The notes beneath the pieces were generated by a model. That model made no database searches. It was not told the origin of the DNA and saw only the letters and a program-made list of their open reading frames with translations. DNA of 64,000 bases, from assembly GCF_003129465.1 (NCBI RefSeq), contig NZ_QFFF01000002.1, positions 124,001-188,000 on the forward strand, in the 5' to 3' direction. Of the stretch, positions 37,788 to 50,764 are shown piece by piece. Source of the stretch: Sphingosinicella humi. Its GTDB lineage: Bacteria; Pseudomonadota; Alphaproteobacteria; Sphingomonadales; Sphingomonadaceae. The translations under genes and the position numbers were made by a program. Positions within the stretch are counted from its first letter, which is position 1; every line of letters starts with the position of its first letter.

Positions 37788-37864
37788 AACAACGCCTTTC
37801 GTAAAACTGGTTTCAGCCGTCTTTTCTTGAAAAGACCGCCTGACTTTAACGCAAATTGTCAGGA

Positions 37865-41226
<3,362 letters not shown>

Positions 41227-41227
<1 letters not shown>

Positions 41228-41526
41228 TATTGAATGGCCTCATTGCCAACAAAGCCCAACTCAAAGCCGGCATCGCCAACCTTACCGATGAAGCAATCGA
41301 TTTTTTGATAGGCGGCATCAGGGGTCGGCCGTATCCCGACCGTCTGTTTGTCAAACATTTGCCAAGTCATCTCATTGCGGGCGAGCCCGCATTCCTCCCT
41401 TGCCTTAACGAGAAAAGCTTGTGAATCGATCGGAATCGACGGCTTACCGCAGCTTACTAGAACGACTGAGGCTGTCAGGCTCAACGCGCTCGCCACGAAG
41501 TGCCTAGGTTCGATTTGCCCCATCAT
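41227..41526 (-). CDS. Small putative lipoprotein embedded between carA and carB
   Basis: 99 residues. Signal peptide with lipobox LVSC ([20 protein letters not shown], then VVLVSCG). The mature part is short, with three further cysteines or cysteine-like positions (EECGL, IDCFIG), and no known domain was recognised. It overlaps carA by 4 nt (ATGA) and carB by 1 nt. Base composition is visibly lower in GC than its neighbours, which suggests a recent arrival. It should be an envelope lipoprotein of unknown function. Confidence 0.7.
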
Positions 41527-42815
41527 TTTCTGAGCTGCTTCACAAACTTCTCGAACAAATACGCGCTATCCTGCGGCCCCGGGCTCGCCTCCGGGTGATA
41601 TTGCACCGAAAACGCCGGCCGGTCCGTCAGTTCCAGCCCCGCGAGGCTCCCGTCGAACAGCGAGATATGCGTCGGCCGCGCATTGTCCGGCAGGCTTTCG
41701 GTCTCCACCGCGAAGCCGTGATTCATGCTGGTGATCTCCACCCGCCCGTCCGACAGCCGCTTCACCGGATGGTTGGCGCCGCGATGGCCCTGGTGCATCT
41801 TGGACGTCCTGGCGCCGACGGCGAGGCCGAGCATCTGGTGGCCGAGGCAGATGCCGAAGAGCGGCTTTCCGGTCTCCAGCATCTGCCGGATCACCGGCAC
41901 CGCATATTCGCCCGTCGCGGCCGGATCGCCGGGACCGTTCGAGAGGAAGAAGCCGTCCGGCTCGTGCGCCATCACCTCCTCAAAGGTGGCGGTGGCGGGA
42001 AGCACCGTCACCCGCGCTCCGGCGTTGGCCAGATTGCGGAAGATGTTGCGCTTGGAGCCATAATCGATCGCGACAACGTGGGGGCGGGGGTCGTGATCGT
42101 CTGGATCGACGCTCGTGGTACGCTCCTCGACTTCGCTCGGGACGAACGGAGTCTTTTGACCTCCATCGGCCTCACCTCGGCCAGCTTGGCTTCCACCCAC
42201 CTCGTTCGTCCCGAGCGAAGTCGAGGGGCGCTCCTCATACCCCTGCCCCAAGCGCCACAGTCGCTGGGACCAGCGATACATCTGCCGGCACGAAACCTCC
42301 TTGGCGAGGTCCATCCCCTCCAGCCCCGGCCATTCGCGCGCCCTTTGCAGCAACGCCTCGACATCGAACTCGCCCGCAGCATTATGCGCGATCACCCCGT
42401 TCGGCGCTCCGCCCACGCGTATCTTCCGCGTCAGCGCCCGCGTATCGACGCCCGACAGCCCGATCCGCCCGTTCGCCTTCATCCAGGCGTCGAAACCCTG
42501 CACCGCCCGGAAATTGCTAGACGCCGTCACGTCCTCGCGCACCACGCAGCCCAGGGCGAAGGGATTGTCCGCCTCCAGATCCTCGTAGTTGGCGCCGACA
42601 TTGCCGATATGCGGGAAAGTGAAGGTGACGATCTGCGCCGCATAGGACGGATCGGTCATGATCTCCTGATAGCCGGTCATCGCGGTGTTGAAGCACACCT
42701 CGCCGACGGCCTCGCCTTCGGCGCCGAAACCGTGGCCCCAGATGACGCTTCCATCGGCTAACACCAATACGCCCGTCGCTCCTGAGGGCGTGGGCGTGTG
42801 TTTGGCGTCGGCCAT
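41523..42815 (-). CDS. carA: Carbamoyl-phosphate synthase small subunit, with translated repeat insertion
   Basis: 430 residues. The N-terminal domain (residues 1-190; FNTAMTGYQEIMTDPSYAAQ, SGVDTRALTR) and the C-terminal class-I glutamine amidotransferase (GPGDPAATGEYAVPVI, nucleophile Cys in LFGICLGHQML, His-x-Glu in YHPEASPGP) are intact. Between them, residues about 195-234 are unlike CarA: ERPSTSLGTNEVG and TPFVPSEVEERTT are translations of a palindromic repeat. The protein is about 40 residues longer than expected for that reason. CarA supplies ammonia from glutamine to CarB. Confidence 0.95.
   Translation of the reverse strand: MADAKHTPTPSGATGVLVLADGSVIWGHGFGAEGEAVGEVCFNTAMTGYQEIMTDPSYAAQIVTFTFPHIGNVGANYEDLEADNPFALGCVVREDVTASSNFRAVQGFDAWMKANGRIGLSGVDTRALTRKIRVGGAPNGVIAHNAAGEFDVEALLQRAREWPGLEGMDLAKEVSCRQMYRWSQRLWRLGQGYEERPSTSLGTNEVGGSQAGRGEADGGQKTPFVPSEVEERTTSVDPDDHDPRPHVVAIDYGSKRNIFRNLANAGARVTVLPATATFEEVMAHEPDGFFLSNGPGDPAATGEYAVPVIRQMLETGKPLFGICLGHQMLGLAVGARTSKMHQGHRGANHPVKRLSDGRVEITSMNHGFAVETESLPDNARPTHISLFDGSLAGLELTDRPAFSVQYHPEASPGPQDSAYLFEKFVKQLRK
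42121..42233. repeat. GTTCGTCCCGAGCG palindrome inside carA, copy 2
   Basis: The arms TTCGCTCGGGACGAACG (42132-42148 region) and CGTTCGTCCCGAGCGAAGTC (from 42203) are inverted relative to each other, about 54 bases apart. The element is translated in frame with carA. Confidence 0.9.
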
Positions 42816-42959
42816 CTGGCGGGCACTCCTTGGGGTTTGATCTGGCGATGTTGCTAAGTCTCACCCGCTAGAGGCCGGGGCGGTGAGCGTCAATCTATTA
42901 AAACGGAAAGCCGGGCGCTATCGTGCACCCTTTCCGGTGAAATCCGAAAAGAGAGTGAC

Positions 42960-43415
42960 ATGATTCGCGATCGTCTGAAGGCGGCGCTGGTGACGGCCAT
43001 GAAGGCCGGCGACAAGCCCCGCACCGCCACAATCCGCCTCATCCAGTCGGCCCTCAAGAACCGCGACATCGAGCTTCGCGGCAGCGACACGGCGCCCGAC
43101 GACGACGCGCTAGTGACGGAAGTGCTGCAGAAGATGATCAAGCAGCGGCGCGAATCGATCACCATGTACGAACAAGGCGGACGACCGGAGCTGGCCGAGG
43201 CCGAGACGGCGGAAGTGGCGGTCATCGAGGAATTCCTCCCCGCCCAGATGAGCGACGAGGAAGCGAACGCCGCCATCGACACGATCATCGCCGAAACCGG
43301 CGCCGGATCGGTCAAGGACATGGGCAAGGTCATGGCCGTCCTCAAGGAACGCCACGCCAGCGAGCTGGACATGAGCAAGGCCAGCGGCATGGTGAAGGCG
43401 CGGCTGCAGGGATAG
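42960..43415 (+). CDS. GatB/YqeY domain-containing protein
   Basis: 151 residues. RDRLKAALVTAMKAGDKPRT, TIRLIQSALKNRDIELRG, VLQKMIKQRRESITMYEQGG and EEFLPAQMSDEEANAAI define a free-standing YqeY protein, related to the tail domain of GatB. It may help tRNA-dependent amidation, but this is unproven. It is divergent from carA and lies upstream of the GIY-YIG-dnaG-rpoD group. Confidence 0.9.
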   Translation: MIRDRLKAALVTAMKAGDKPRTATIRLIQSALKNRDIELRGSDTAPDDDALVTEVLQKMIKQRRESITMYEQGGRPELAEAETAEVAVIEEFLPAQMSDEEANAAIDTIIAETGAGSVKDMGKVMAVLKERHASELDMSKASGMVKARLQG

Positions 43416-43440
43416 GTTGCAGAGGTAATCTCAGGGACCT

Positions 43441-43491
43441 CGTTCGTCCCGAGCGAAGGCTCTCCTGAGCGAAGCCGAAGGGTCGAGGGGC
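43441..43491. repeat. GTTCGTCCCGAGCG repeat, variant copy 3
   Basis: Starts CGTTCGTCCCGAGCGAAG, is interrupted by GCTCTCCTGAGCGAAGCCGA, and resumes AGGGTCGAGGGG. It is a single long arm or extended variant rather than a complete palindrome. It lies between yqeY and the GIY-YIG gene. Confidence 0.75.
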
Positions 43492-43506
43492 ACGGGCACG
43501 GCATCG

Positions 43507-43926
43507 ATGCAGTTCTGGGTCTATATCCTCCGCTGCCGCGATGGCTCCTATTACACCGGCCACACGGACGACCTGGAGAAGCGTCTCTGGGAGCATCGGG
43601 AAGGCCTGGCATCGGACTGGACGAAGCGGAGGCGACCGGTGGAGCTCGTCTGGTGCGACTGGACCGGCGAGCGTTACGACGCTCTGGCGTTCGAGCGGCG
43701 GGTGAAGAACTGGTCCCGAGCCAAGAAGCAAGCGCTAATCGCCGGTGACTGGGAGCGGGTCGGATATTTTGCCCGACCGCCTCACGAGCGCCCCTCGACG
43801 ACGCTCGGGACGAACGGATTGGATGTCTCGCGCATAGGTCCCTCAACGTCTGAGCCAGCACCAACCTCGTTCGTGCCGAGCGAAGTCGAGGCGCGCCCCT
43901 CAGCGTCCGTCAAGAACACACCATGA
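43507..43926 (+). CDS. GIY-YIG nuclease superfamily protein, C-terminus extended by a repeat
   Basis: 139 residues. The first ~92 are a UPF0213-type GIY-YIG domain: WVYILRCRDGSYYTGHT, the arginine in EKRLWEH, and ALAFERRVKNWSRAKKQALI. Such proteins normally end near residue 90-95. Here residues 94 to ~132 (ERPSTTLGTN and SFVPSEVEAR) are translated from a palindromic repeat, and the frame then stops at TGA, overlapping the dnaG ATG by 4 nt. Substrate and role of the nuclease are unknown. Confidence 0.8.
   Translation: MQFWVYILRCRDGSYYTGHTDDLEKRLWEHREGLASDWTKRRRPVELVWCDWTGERYDALAFERRVKNWSRAKKQALIAGDWERVGYFARPPHERPSTTLGTNGLDVSRIGPSTSEPAPTSFVPSEVEARPSASVKNTP
43788..43896. repeat. GTTCGTCCCGAGCG palindrome in the 3' end of the GIY-YIG gene, copy 4
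   Basis: Right-arm type sequence GACGCTCGGGACGAACG (ending 43816) followed by left-arm type CGTTCGTGCCGAGCGAAGTC from 43868. It is the same arrangement and the same reading frame as the copy in carA. Confidence 0.9.
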
Positions 43927-45770
43927 GCCTCTCCCCTGCCTTCCTCGACGAGCTGCGCGCCCGAACCCACCTCTCGTCCCTCATCCAGAAGCAGCTGAAG
44001 CTCACCCGCGCCGGCCGCGAGTTCAAGGCGTGCTGCCCCTTCCACAACGAGAAGACCCCCAGCTTCTACGTCAATGACGAGAAGGGCTTCTATCACTGCT
44101 TCGGTTGCCAGGCCCATGGCGACGCCATTTCCTGGCTGACCGATGCCCAGGGCCTCACCTTCATGGACGCCGTGAAGGAGCTGGCCGACGCGGCGGGCAT
44201 GGAAGTGCCCGCGCCCGACCCGCGTGCCCAGGCGAAGGCGGAGCGTGCGGCCGGGCTCTACGAGGTGATGGAGGCGGCCGCCCGCTGGTTCACCGAACAG
44301 CTGGAGGGCGTCGAAGGTGGTCCGGCCCGCGCCTATCTCGACCAGCGCGGCATCGACGCGGCGACGCGGCGCAAATTCGGCTTCGGCTTTGCGCCCGACG
44401 CGCGCCTCCGGCTGAAAGGCGCGCTCAAGGCCTTCGGCAACGACAAGCTGGTCGAGGCCGGCCTGCTGATCGCCCCGGACGAGGGCAAGGAGCCCTACGA
44501 TCGCTTCAGGGGCCGACTCACCTTCCCGATCCGCGACGCCCGCGGCCGCTGCATCGCCTTCAGCGCCCGCATTCTCGGCCCCGGCGAGCCCAAATATCTG
44601 AACTCGCCCGACACACCGCTGTTCGACAAGGGCCGCACCCTCTTCAACATCGACAAGGCCGGCCCCGCGAGCCGGTCCGCCGGCCGCGTTATCGTCGTCG
44701 AAGGCCAGATGGACGTGATAGCCCTCGATCGGGCCGGGATTGGCGAGAGCATCGCTCCCCTCGGCACTGCCCTAACAGAAGCGCAGCTCGGCCTCCTCTG
44801 GCGCCTCAGCCCCTCTCCCATCCTCTGCTTCGACGGCGATGCGGCGGGGCAAAAGGCGTCGGTGCGTGCCGCCCTTCGTGCCCTGCCCCATGTCGGCCCG
44901 GGCCGCTCCCTAGGCTTCGTCACCATGCCCGCCGGACAGGACCCGGACGACCTGCTCCGCGCCAAGGGCCGTACGGCGCTGGAAGAGCTGCTCGAAAAGC
45001 CCGAATCCCTGGTCGACCGGCTCTGGCGCCACGAAAGCACCGCCGAGCCGCTCGCCACGCCCGAGCAGCGCGCCGGGCTCAAGCGCCGCCTCCTTGACCA
45101 TGTCTCCGCGATCGGCGATCCGGACGTGCGCGACCAGTATCGTCATGAGCTGCTGGAGCGCTTCAACACCCTCACCCGCCCCAGGCGCGAGCCATGGACC
45201 CCGCGCCAACCGTGGAAGGGGGGCGGCAAGTTCGTGCCGCAACGCCCCACGTCGCCGCGCGCCCGGGCGGTCGCGAGCGGCGGTCTCGATCCTCAATGGA
45301 GCCACGCCGTCCTCCACGGCCTGCTGCGTTTTCCCGAGGTCATTGCGGGCCATATTCAGGAGATCGCCGCCCTTCCGCTGGCGGAAAAAGCGGCCGTCCA
45401 GCTTCGCTCGACGCTGCTCGACGCGGCGCTCGTGCACGGCGAGCTTGATCAGGAGGCGCTTAATACCATATTGGCCCAGACAGGCGCGGCTGCTCTCATC
45501 GAGGGGCTGCACTTAAGACAAGGTTTGGCCTTTTCCTTTATCCGACGTGACGCCGACCCGGAACGTGCTCGCCGCGATCTCGTTCTGGTCATCGAAACTT
45601 TGGCGGCACGGCCTGGACTGGACGCCGCCTATGAAGCGGCGACCGCCCGGTTGAAGGAAAAGTTCGATGAAGTGGCGTTCGACGAGCAGAAACGGCTCCG
45701 GGCGGCACGCGAGGATGCGGACAGGAAGCTTGCCACGCTGATGATGGGCGAAGGCGGCGGTACAGATTAA
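43923..45770 (+). CDS. dnaG: DNA primase
   Basis: 615 residues. CHC2 zinc finger CCPFHNEKTPSF ... FYHCFGCQAHGD, catalytic TOPRIM core (VIVVEGQMDVIALDRAG, ILCFDGDAAGQKA), and a C-terminal helicase-binding region. It makes RNA primers for replication. Its ATG overlaps the stop of the GIY-YIG gene, and rpoD follows by 9 nt. This is the classic dnaG-rpoD part of the macromolecular-synthesis operon. Confidence 0.96.
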   Translation: MSLSPAFLDELRARTHLSSLIQKQLKLTRAGREFKACCPFHNEKTPSFYVNDEKGFYHCFGCQAHGDAISWLTDAQGLTFMDAVKELADAAGMEVPAPDPRAQAKAERAAGLYEVMEAAARWFTEQLEGVEGGPARAYLDQRGIDAATRRKFGFGFAPDARLRLKGALKAFGNDKLVEAGLLIAPDEGKEPYDRFRGRLTFPIRDARGRCIAFSARILGPGEPKYLNSPDTPLFDKGRTLFNIDKAGPASRSAGRVIVVEGQMDVIALDRAGIGESIAPLGTALTEAQLGLLWRLSPSPILCFDGDAAGQKASVRAALRALPHVGPGRSLGFVTMPAGQDPDDLLRAKGRTALEELLEKPESLVDRLWRHESTAEPLATPEQRAGLKRRLLDHVSAIGDPDVRDQYRHELLERFNTLTRPRREPWTPRQPWKGGGKFVPQRPTSPRARAVASGGLDPQWSHAVLHGLLRFPEVIAGHIQEIAALPLAEKAAVQLRSTLLDAALVHGELDQEALNTILAQTGAAALIEGLHLRQGLAFSFIRRDADPERARRDLVLVIETLAARPGLDAAYEAATARLKEKFDEVAFDEQKRLRAAREDADRKLATLMMGEGGGTD

Positions 45771-45779
45771 GGCGTGCGA

Positions 45780-47795
<2,016 letters not shown>

Positions 47796-47799
47796 CAAG

Positions 47800-47899
47800 C
47801 GCCCGAGCGTAGCGACGCCGGCTGCAGGGCAGCCGCCGGAGCAGCGCGAAGAGAGCGCGCAGTCCGGCCGACGGGTCAGCAAAGCTGAGCCCGATCGAC
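47800..47899 (+). ncRNA. Structured 3' region of rpoD with consecutive stem-loops
   Basis: No coding signal. Three stem-loops follow one another: GGCTGC/GCAGCC, GCGCG/CGCGC around AAGAGA, and GGGTCAGC/GCTGAGCCC with one bulge around AAA. They precede a proper terminator at 47900. This might be a stable 3'-UTR or an RNA released from it. Classification as an RNA gene is tentative. Confidence 0.4.
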
Positions 47900-47932
47900 G
47901 TCACGGGATTCACTCCCGTGACGGCCTTTTCT
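47900..47932 (+). terminator. Rho-independent terminator of the dnaG-rpoD transcript
   Basis: GTCACGGGA, loop TTCAC, TCCCGTGAC: a perfect 9-bp stem, followed by GGCC and TTTTCT. Confidence 0.9.
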
Positions 47933-47965
47933 CGTTGCGTGAACACCGCGAACTGACCCCCACCT

Positions 47966-48042
47966 CGTTCGTCCCGAGCGTAGTCGAGGGGCGCCCGTGA
48001 TGAGTCAGTGCCAGCGCCCCTCGACTACGCTCGGGACGAACG
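47966..48042. repeat. GTTCGTCCCGAGCG palindrome, copy 5
   Basis: Left arm starts CGTTCGTCCCGAGCGTAGTC; right arm ends GACTACGCTCGGGACGAACG, about 20 bases apart. It stands between the rpoD terminator and the pspC-like gene's regulatory region. Confidence 0.92.
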
Positions 48043-48072
48043 GATGTGTGCACTAGTGAAATTTCCCAACAA

Positions 48073-48092
48073 GTGGTGGCGTATCTCACCAC
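48073..48092 (+). promoter_or_regulatory. Candidate activator site upstream of the sigma-54 promoter
   Basis: GTGGTG, 8 bases, CACCAC: a perfect 6-bp inverted repeat about 100 bases ahead of the predicted transcription start, the usual distance for a bacterial enhancer-binding protein such as PspF. Confidence 0.4.
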
Positions 48093-48154
48093 ATTTGCGG
48101 CTACGCCAAACGCTTGCTGCGACCAACCCTCTGAAATCCGGCCACTTCCCCCAT

Positions 48155-48170
48155 TTGGCACGGCTCCTGC
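48155..48170 (+). promoter_or_regulatory. Sigma-54 (-24/-12) promoter for the pspC-like gene
   Basis: TTGGCACG (48155-48162) and CTGC (48167-48170). The invariant GG (48157-48158) and GC (48169-48170) are separated by 10 bases, as required, and only one base departs from TTGGCACG-N4-TTGC. The ATG lies 35 bases downstream, with AAGGAG at 48194. Confidence 0.65.
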
Positions 48171-48205
48171 TCTGCATCGGGCAACCAACCCGAAAGGAGC
48201 CAAAC

Positions 48206-48487
48206 ATGCCGACCGCCCAGCCTTCCCTCTTCGCCCGCGACGACACTTTCTTCGGCGTATGCCAGGCGATCGGCGACGATCTCGGTTTCAACCCCAACTG
48301 GCTCCGACTGGCGCTTCCGCTGCTGCTCTTCCTCAACCCGACCCTGACCCTCGTCGGCTATGCGGCGGCCGGAATGATCGTGTTCGTTTCCCGCTGGTTC
48401 TTCCCGGAGCCGCGCGTGGCTGCCGAAGCCATTGCAGACCCCGCGCCGGTCGAGGCCGAGCAGGATTGGGTGCAGTTGGCGGCGTAA
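48206..48487 (+). CDS. PspC-domain envelope stress protein
   Basis: 93 residues from ATG 48206. A PspC domain spans most of it: DDTFFGVCQAIGDDLGFNPN, then a helical hydrophobic segment (RLALPLLLFLNPTLTLVGYA, AGMIVFVSRWFF). An acidic C-terminal tail follows. PspC proteins sense envelope or secretin stress in the phage-shock response. No pspA or pspB adjoins; the sigma-54-type promoter makes a Psp-like regulation likely (inference). Confidence 0.85.
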   Translation: MPTAQPSLFARDDTFFGVCQAIGDDLGFNPNWLRLALPLLLFLNPTLTLVGYAAAGMIVFVSRWFFPEPRVAAEAIADPAPVEAEQDWVQLAA

Positions 48488-48511
48488 GCTCCCGCGGAAG
48501 GTCCGAGGGTA

Positions 48512-48538
48512 CGGCCCCGGCGCCACGCGCCGGGGCCG
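48512..48538. terminator. Perfect 12-bp stem-loop between convergent genes
   Basis: CGGCCCCGGCGC, loop CAC, GCGCCGGGGCCG. It lies between the pspC-like stop and the stop of the small PVSP gene and could serve both strands. No T-run on either side. Confidence 0.65.
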
Positions 48539-48547
48539 CCCCCCGGT

Positions 48548-48808
48548 TCAGGGGCTGACCGGCGTCTCGTCGTCGTGATTGTGAAGCAGATGGCCCCAAC
48601 CCTTGCCATTGCCGCGGGGCACGTCAGAGCCATGGCCCACCTGGGGGAAGGCTTTTTGCATGGCGATCAGAATACCGCGAGGCACCTCGCCCCGCTCGGC
48701 GGCAGCCTTGCCGGGCTTCGGCCCCGGTCCCTTCTGGGCAAGGGCTGGCGTGGCACCCATGGCCGTGATCGCGGCCGCGCACAGGAACATCCTCGTTACG
48801 CTTCGCAT
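48548..48808 (-). CDS. Small exported protein with PVSP tail
   Basis: 86 residues from ATG 48806-48808, with GGAGAG upstream. Signal peptide MRSVTRMFLCAAAITAMGAT, cut after ALAQ. The mature part is basic and Gly/Pro-rich (KGPGPKPGKAAAERGEVPRG) and ends HNHDDETPVSP. Apart from that tail, no homology was recognised. Likely periplasmic. See the protein at 13587-13814 for a second example of the tail. Confidence 0.72.
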   Translation of the reverse strand: MRSVTRMFLCAAAITAMGATPALAQKGPGPKPGKAAAERGEVPRGILIAMQKAFPQVGHGSDVPRGNGKGWGHLLHNHDDETPVSP

Positions 48809-49132
48809 ACAGACTCTCCTTTTCGACAAGCCGCCAGCTTCCCCCACGAACATCGGGGGTATCATGACGGCAGGCGCACAAAGAGCGACAGGACGGCGGT
48901 ATCCAGCGATAAGCGGCAGCCCGACCCTAATCGACGATATGGCACCGGTGCTGTTCGAATTCGGAGACGAACAGAGACGCGCGTGGGGACTCGTGGAGCA
49001 CCGGTCGCCCGGAGCAGAGTTTTCCACAGTTTTCGGTGTGCCTAACGCTTCATAAACCGCATTTTTACGCCAATCGGTTTAGGTAAATCAGCGACAAGCC
49101 GTTACTCGGTTTGTCAATTCGGGAGGGCCAGC
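48809..49132. other. Divergent intergenic region, 324 bases
   Basis: No gene seen. It includes a small CCCC...GGGG hairpin near 48842, TTTTCCACAG near 49020 (one base from a DnaA-box-like core), an AT-rich stretch, and the stem-loop 49093-49115. It must hold the promoters of both flanking genes. Confidence 0.6.
49093..49115 (+). promoter_or_regulatory. Leader stem-loop ahead of the 49133 gene
   Basis: GACAAGCCG, loop TTACT, CGGTTTGTC: a 9-bp stem with one G-U pair, ending six bases before the GGGAGG ribosome-binding site. It could mask or control translation initiation, or be an operator. Confidence 0.45.
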
Positions 49133-49804
49133 ATGGCTTCAGCATCGGTCGGACTTGCACGGAGCCCGCGCGCCGGCGAGCTGCTGCTGTCCTCAGCCGC
49201 TGCCCAGGGCAGCGCCGCCCATGCCTACCTTACGTCCGAAGACCTGCTGTCCGGTCGCGAGGCCCCGCGCAATCTCGCCGATGCCGTGCATTTCCTGGCG
49301 GCGCTTCACGGCCGCTATCCGGGCGTGGTCGATCATGCCGCCAACCGTTGCGTCGATCCCTTGGTGCGCGGCTGGTTCAACGACGCCACCTACAGTTTCG
49401 CCGCCGAGCGGGCCTATCTCGCCCGCCTCGCCGTCGCCGCCGGACCGCTTCCGAGTACGCCGGGCGCCGCCGACAGCGCCGGCGCCGTGCTCGGCCAGCG
49501 CCACGCCCTGGAGATGCTGTCCCAATCGGAGCGCAATGGCTGCGCCGTGGGCGCGGCTTTGGCGGTGGTGCTTGATTGGAGCGCGATCCGCAGCGTGCTC
49601 GATGCCGCCGGCCGCCGCTTCGGAGTCGACGCACCGGCCTGGCCGTTCGCCGATGCCACGGCGATTGCGGACCTCGCCGACGGTTTCGCCGCCACCCCTT
49701 CCCTGCAGCGGGCCCTGCTCTTCGGCGCCGAGCAGGTCGTGATCCAGCATTTCGGCCTTTGGGACCTGCTAGAAGCGAGAGGCCAGGCGCGCGCCGCCGT
49801 CTGA
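49133..49804 (+). CDS. Uncharacterised conserved protein (possibly DUF6975 family)
   Basis: 223 residues, start with GGGAGG at 49121. Mostly helical; conserved-looking blocks are NLADAVHFLAALHGRYPGVV, ERAYLARLAVAAGPLPSTPG, and ALEMLSQSERNGCAVGAALA. No signal peptide or catalytic motif was seen. It resembles a hypothetical family I associate with sphingomonads, but I cannot verify the family number. It precedes the MoxR ATPase by 38 nt. Confidence 0.6.
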   Translation: MASASVGLARSPRAGELLLSSAAAQGSAAHAYLTSEDLLSGREAPRNLADAVHFLAALHGRYPGVVDHAANRCVDPLVRGWFNDATYSFAAERAYLARLAVAAGPLPSTPGAADSAGAVLGQRHALEMLSQSERNGCAVGAALAVVLDWSAIRSVLDAAGRRFGVDAPAWPFADATAIADLADGFAATPSLQRALLFGAEQVVIQHFGLWDLLEARGQARAAV

Positions 49805-49842
49805 TCATTGCGCCCGCCAGCGGCCTCGCCTATGCGCGGGCC

Positions 49843-50685
49843 ATGCGTTTCGAAGGCACTAAAAGCTATGTCGCGACCGAGGACCTCAAGGTCGCGGTGA
49901 ACGCGGCGGTGGCGCTCCGCCGTCCCCTCCTGGTCAAGGGCGAACCCGGCACGGGCAAAACCGTCCTCGCCCACGAAATCGCCGCGGCCGTCGGCGCGCC
50001 GCTCATCGAATGGCACGTCAAGTCGACCACCAAGGCCCATCAGGGGCTCTACGAATATGACGCGGTAGCGCGGCTCCGCGACGGCCAGCTCGGCGACGAA
50101 CGGGTCCACGACATTTCCAACTACATCAAGCGCGGCAAGCTGTGGGAGGCGTTCACCTCGCCCAAGCTGCCGGTGCTGCTGATCGACGAGATCGACAAGG
50201 CCGACATCGAATTCCCGAACGATCTCCTCCAGGAGCTCGATCGGATGGAGTTCCACGTCTACGAGACCGGCGAGACGGTGAAGGCCACGGAGCGTCCGAT
50301 CGTCGTCATCACCTCGAACAACGAGAAGGAGCTCCCGGACGCGTTCCTCCGCCGCTGCTTCTTCCACTACATCGCCTTTCCGGATCGCCAGACCATGCAG
50401 GCGATCGTCGACGTGCACTTCCCGGGCATCCAGAAAATGCTGGTGCAAAAGGCGATGGACATTTTCTACGAGGTGCGGGAGGTGCCGGGGCTCAAGAAGA
50501 AGCCGTCGACCAGCGAACTGATCGACTGGCTGAAGCTGCTGCTCCACGAGGACATGCCGCTCGACATCCTCCAGTCGCGCGATCCCAAGAGCGCGATCCC
50601 GCCGCTTCACGGTGCGCTGCTCAAGAACGAGGCCGACGTGATGCTGTTCGAGCGACTGGCCTTCATGAGCCGTCGCGGCGCTTAA
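49843..50685 (+). CDS. MoxR-family AAA+ ATPase
   Basis: 280 residues from ATG 49843. Walker A GEPGTGKT, Walker B LPVLLIDEIDKAD, sensor 1 VITSNNEKELPDAFLRRCFF. MoxR-type ATPases help maturation of metal or cofactor proteins and usually work with a VWA-domain partner. None is next to it here, so the partner is missing or encoded elsewhere. It is closest to the CoxD-like branch in appearance (inference). Confidence 0.88.
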   Translation: MRFEGTKSYVATEDLKVAVNAAVALRRPLLVKGEPGTGKTVLAHEIAAAVGAPLIEWHVKSTTKAHQGLYEYDAVARLRDGQLGDERVHDISNYIKRGKLWEAFTSPKLPVLLIDEIDKADIEFPNDLLQELDRMEFHVYETGETVKATERPIVVITSNNEKELPDAFLRRCFFHYIAFPDRQTMQAIVDVHFPGIQKMLVQKAMDIFYEVREVPGLKKKPSTSELIDWLKLLLHEDMPLDILQSRDPKSAIPPLHGALLKNEADVMLFERLAFMSRRGA

Positions 50686-50764
50686 GCGTCCAGCACGACA
50701 GCACGGATTGCTCTATAATGGGCAGGCTTGCTACGTCCTCGCCTCCAATAGCGGGAGCATGGGT

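Noticed and set aside
49015-49060. Replication origin suggested by a DnaA-box-like TTTTCCACAG
   Set aside because: A single mismatched box, without clustered sites or origin-typical neighbours.
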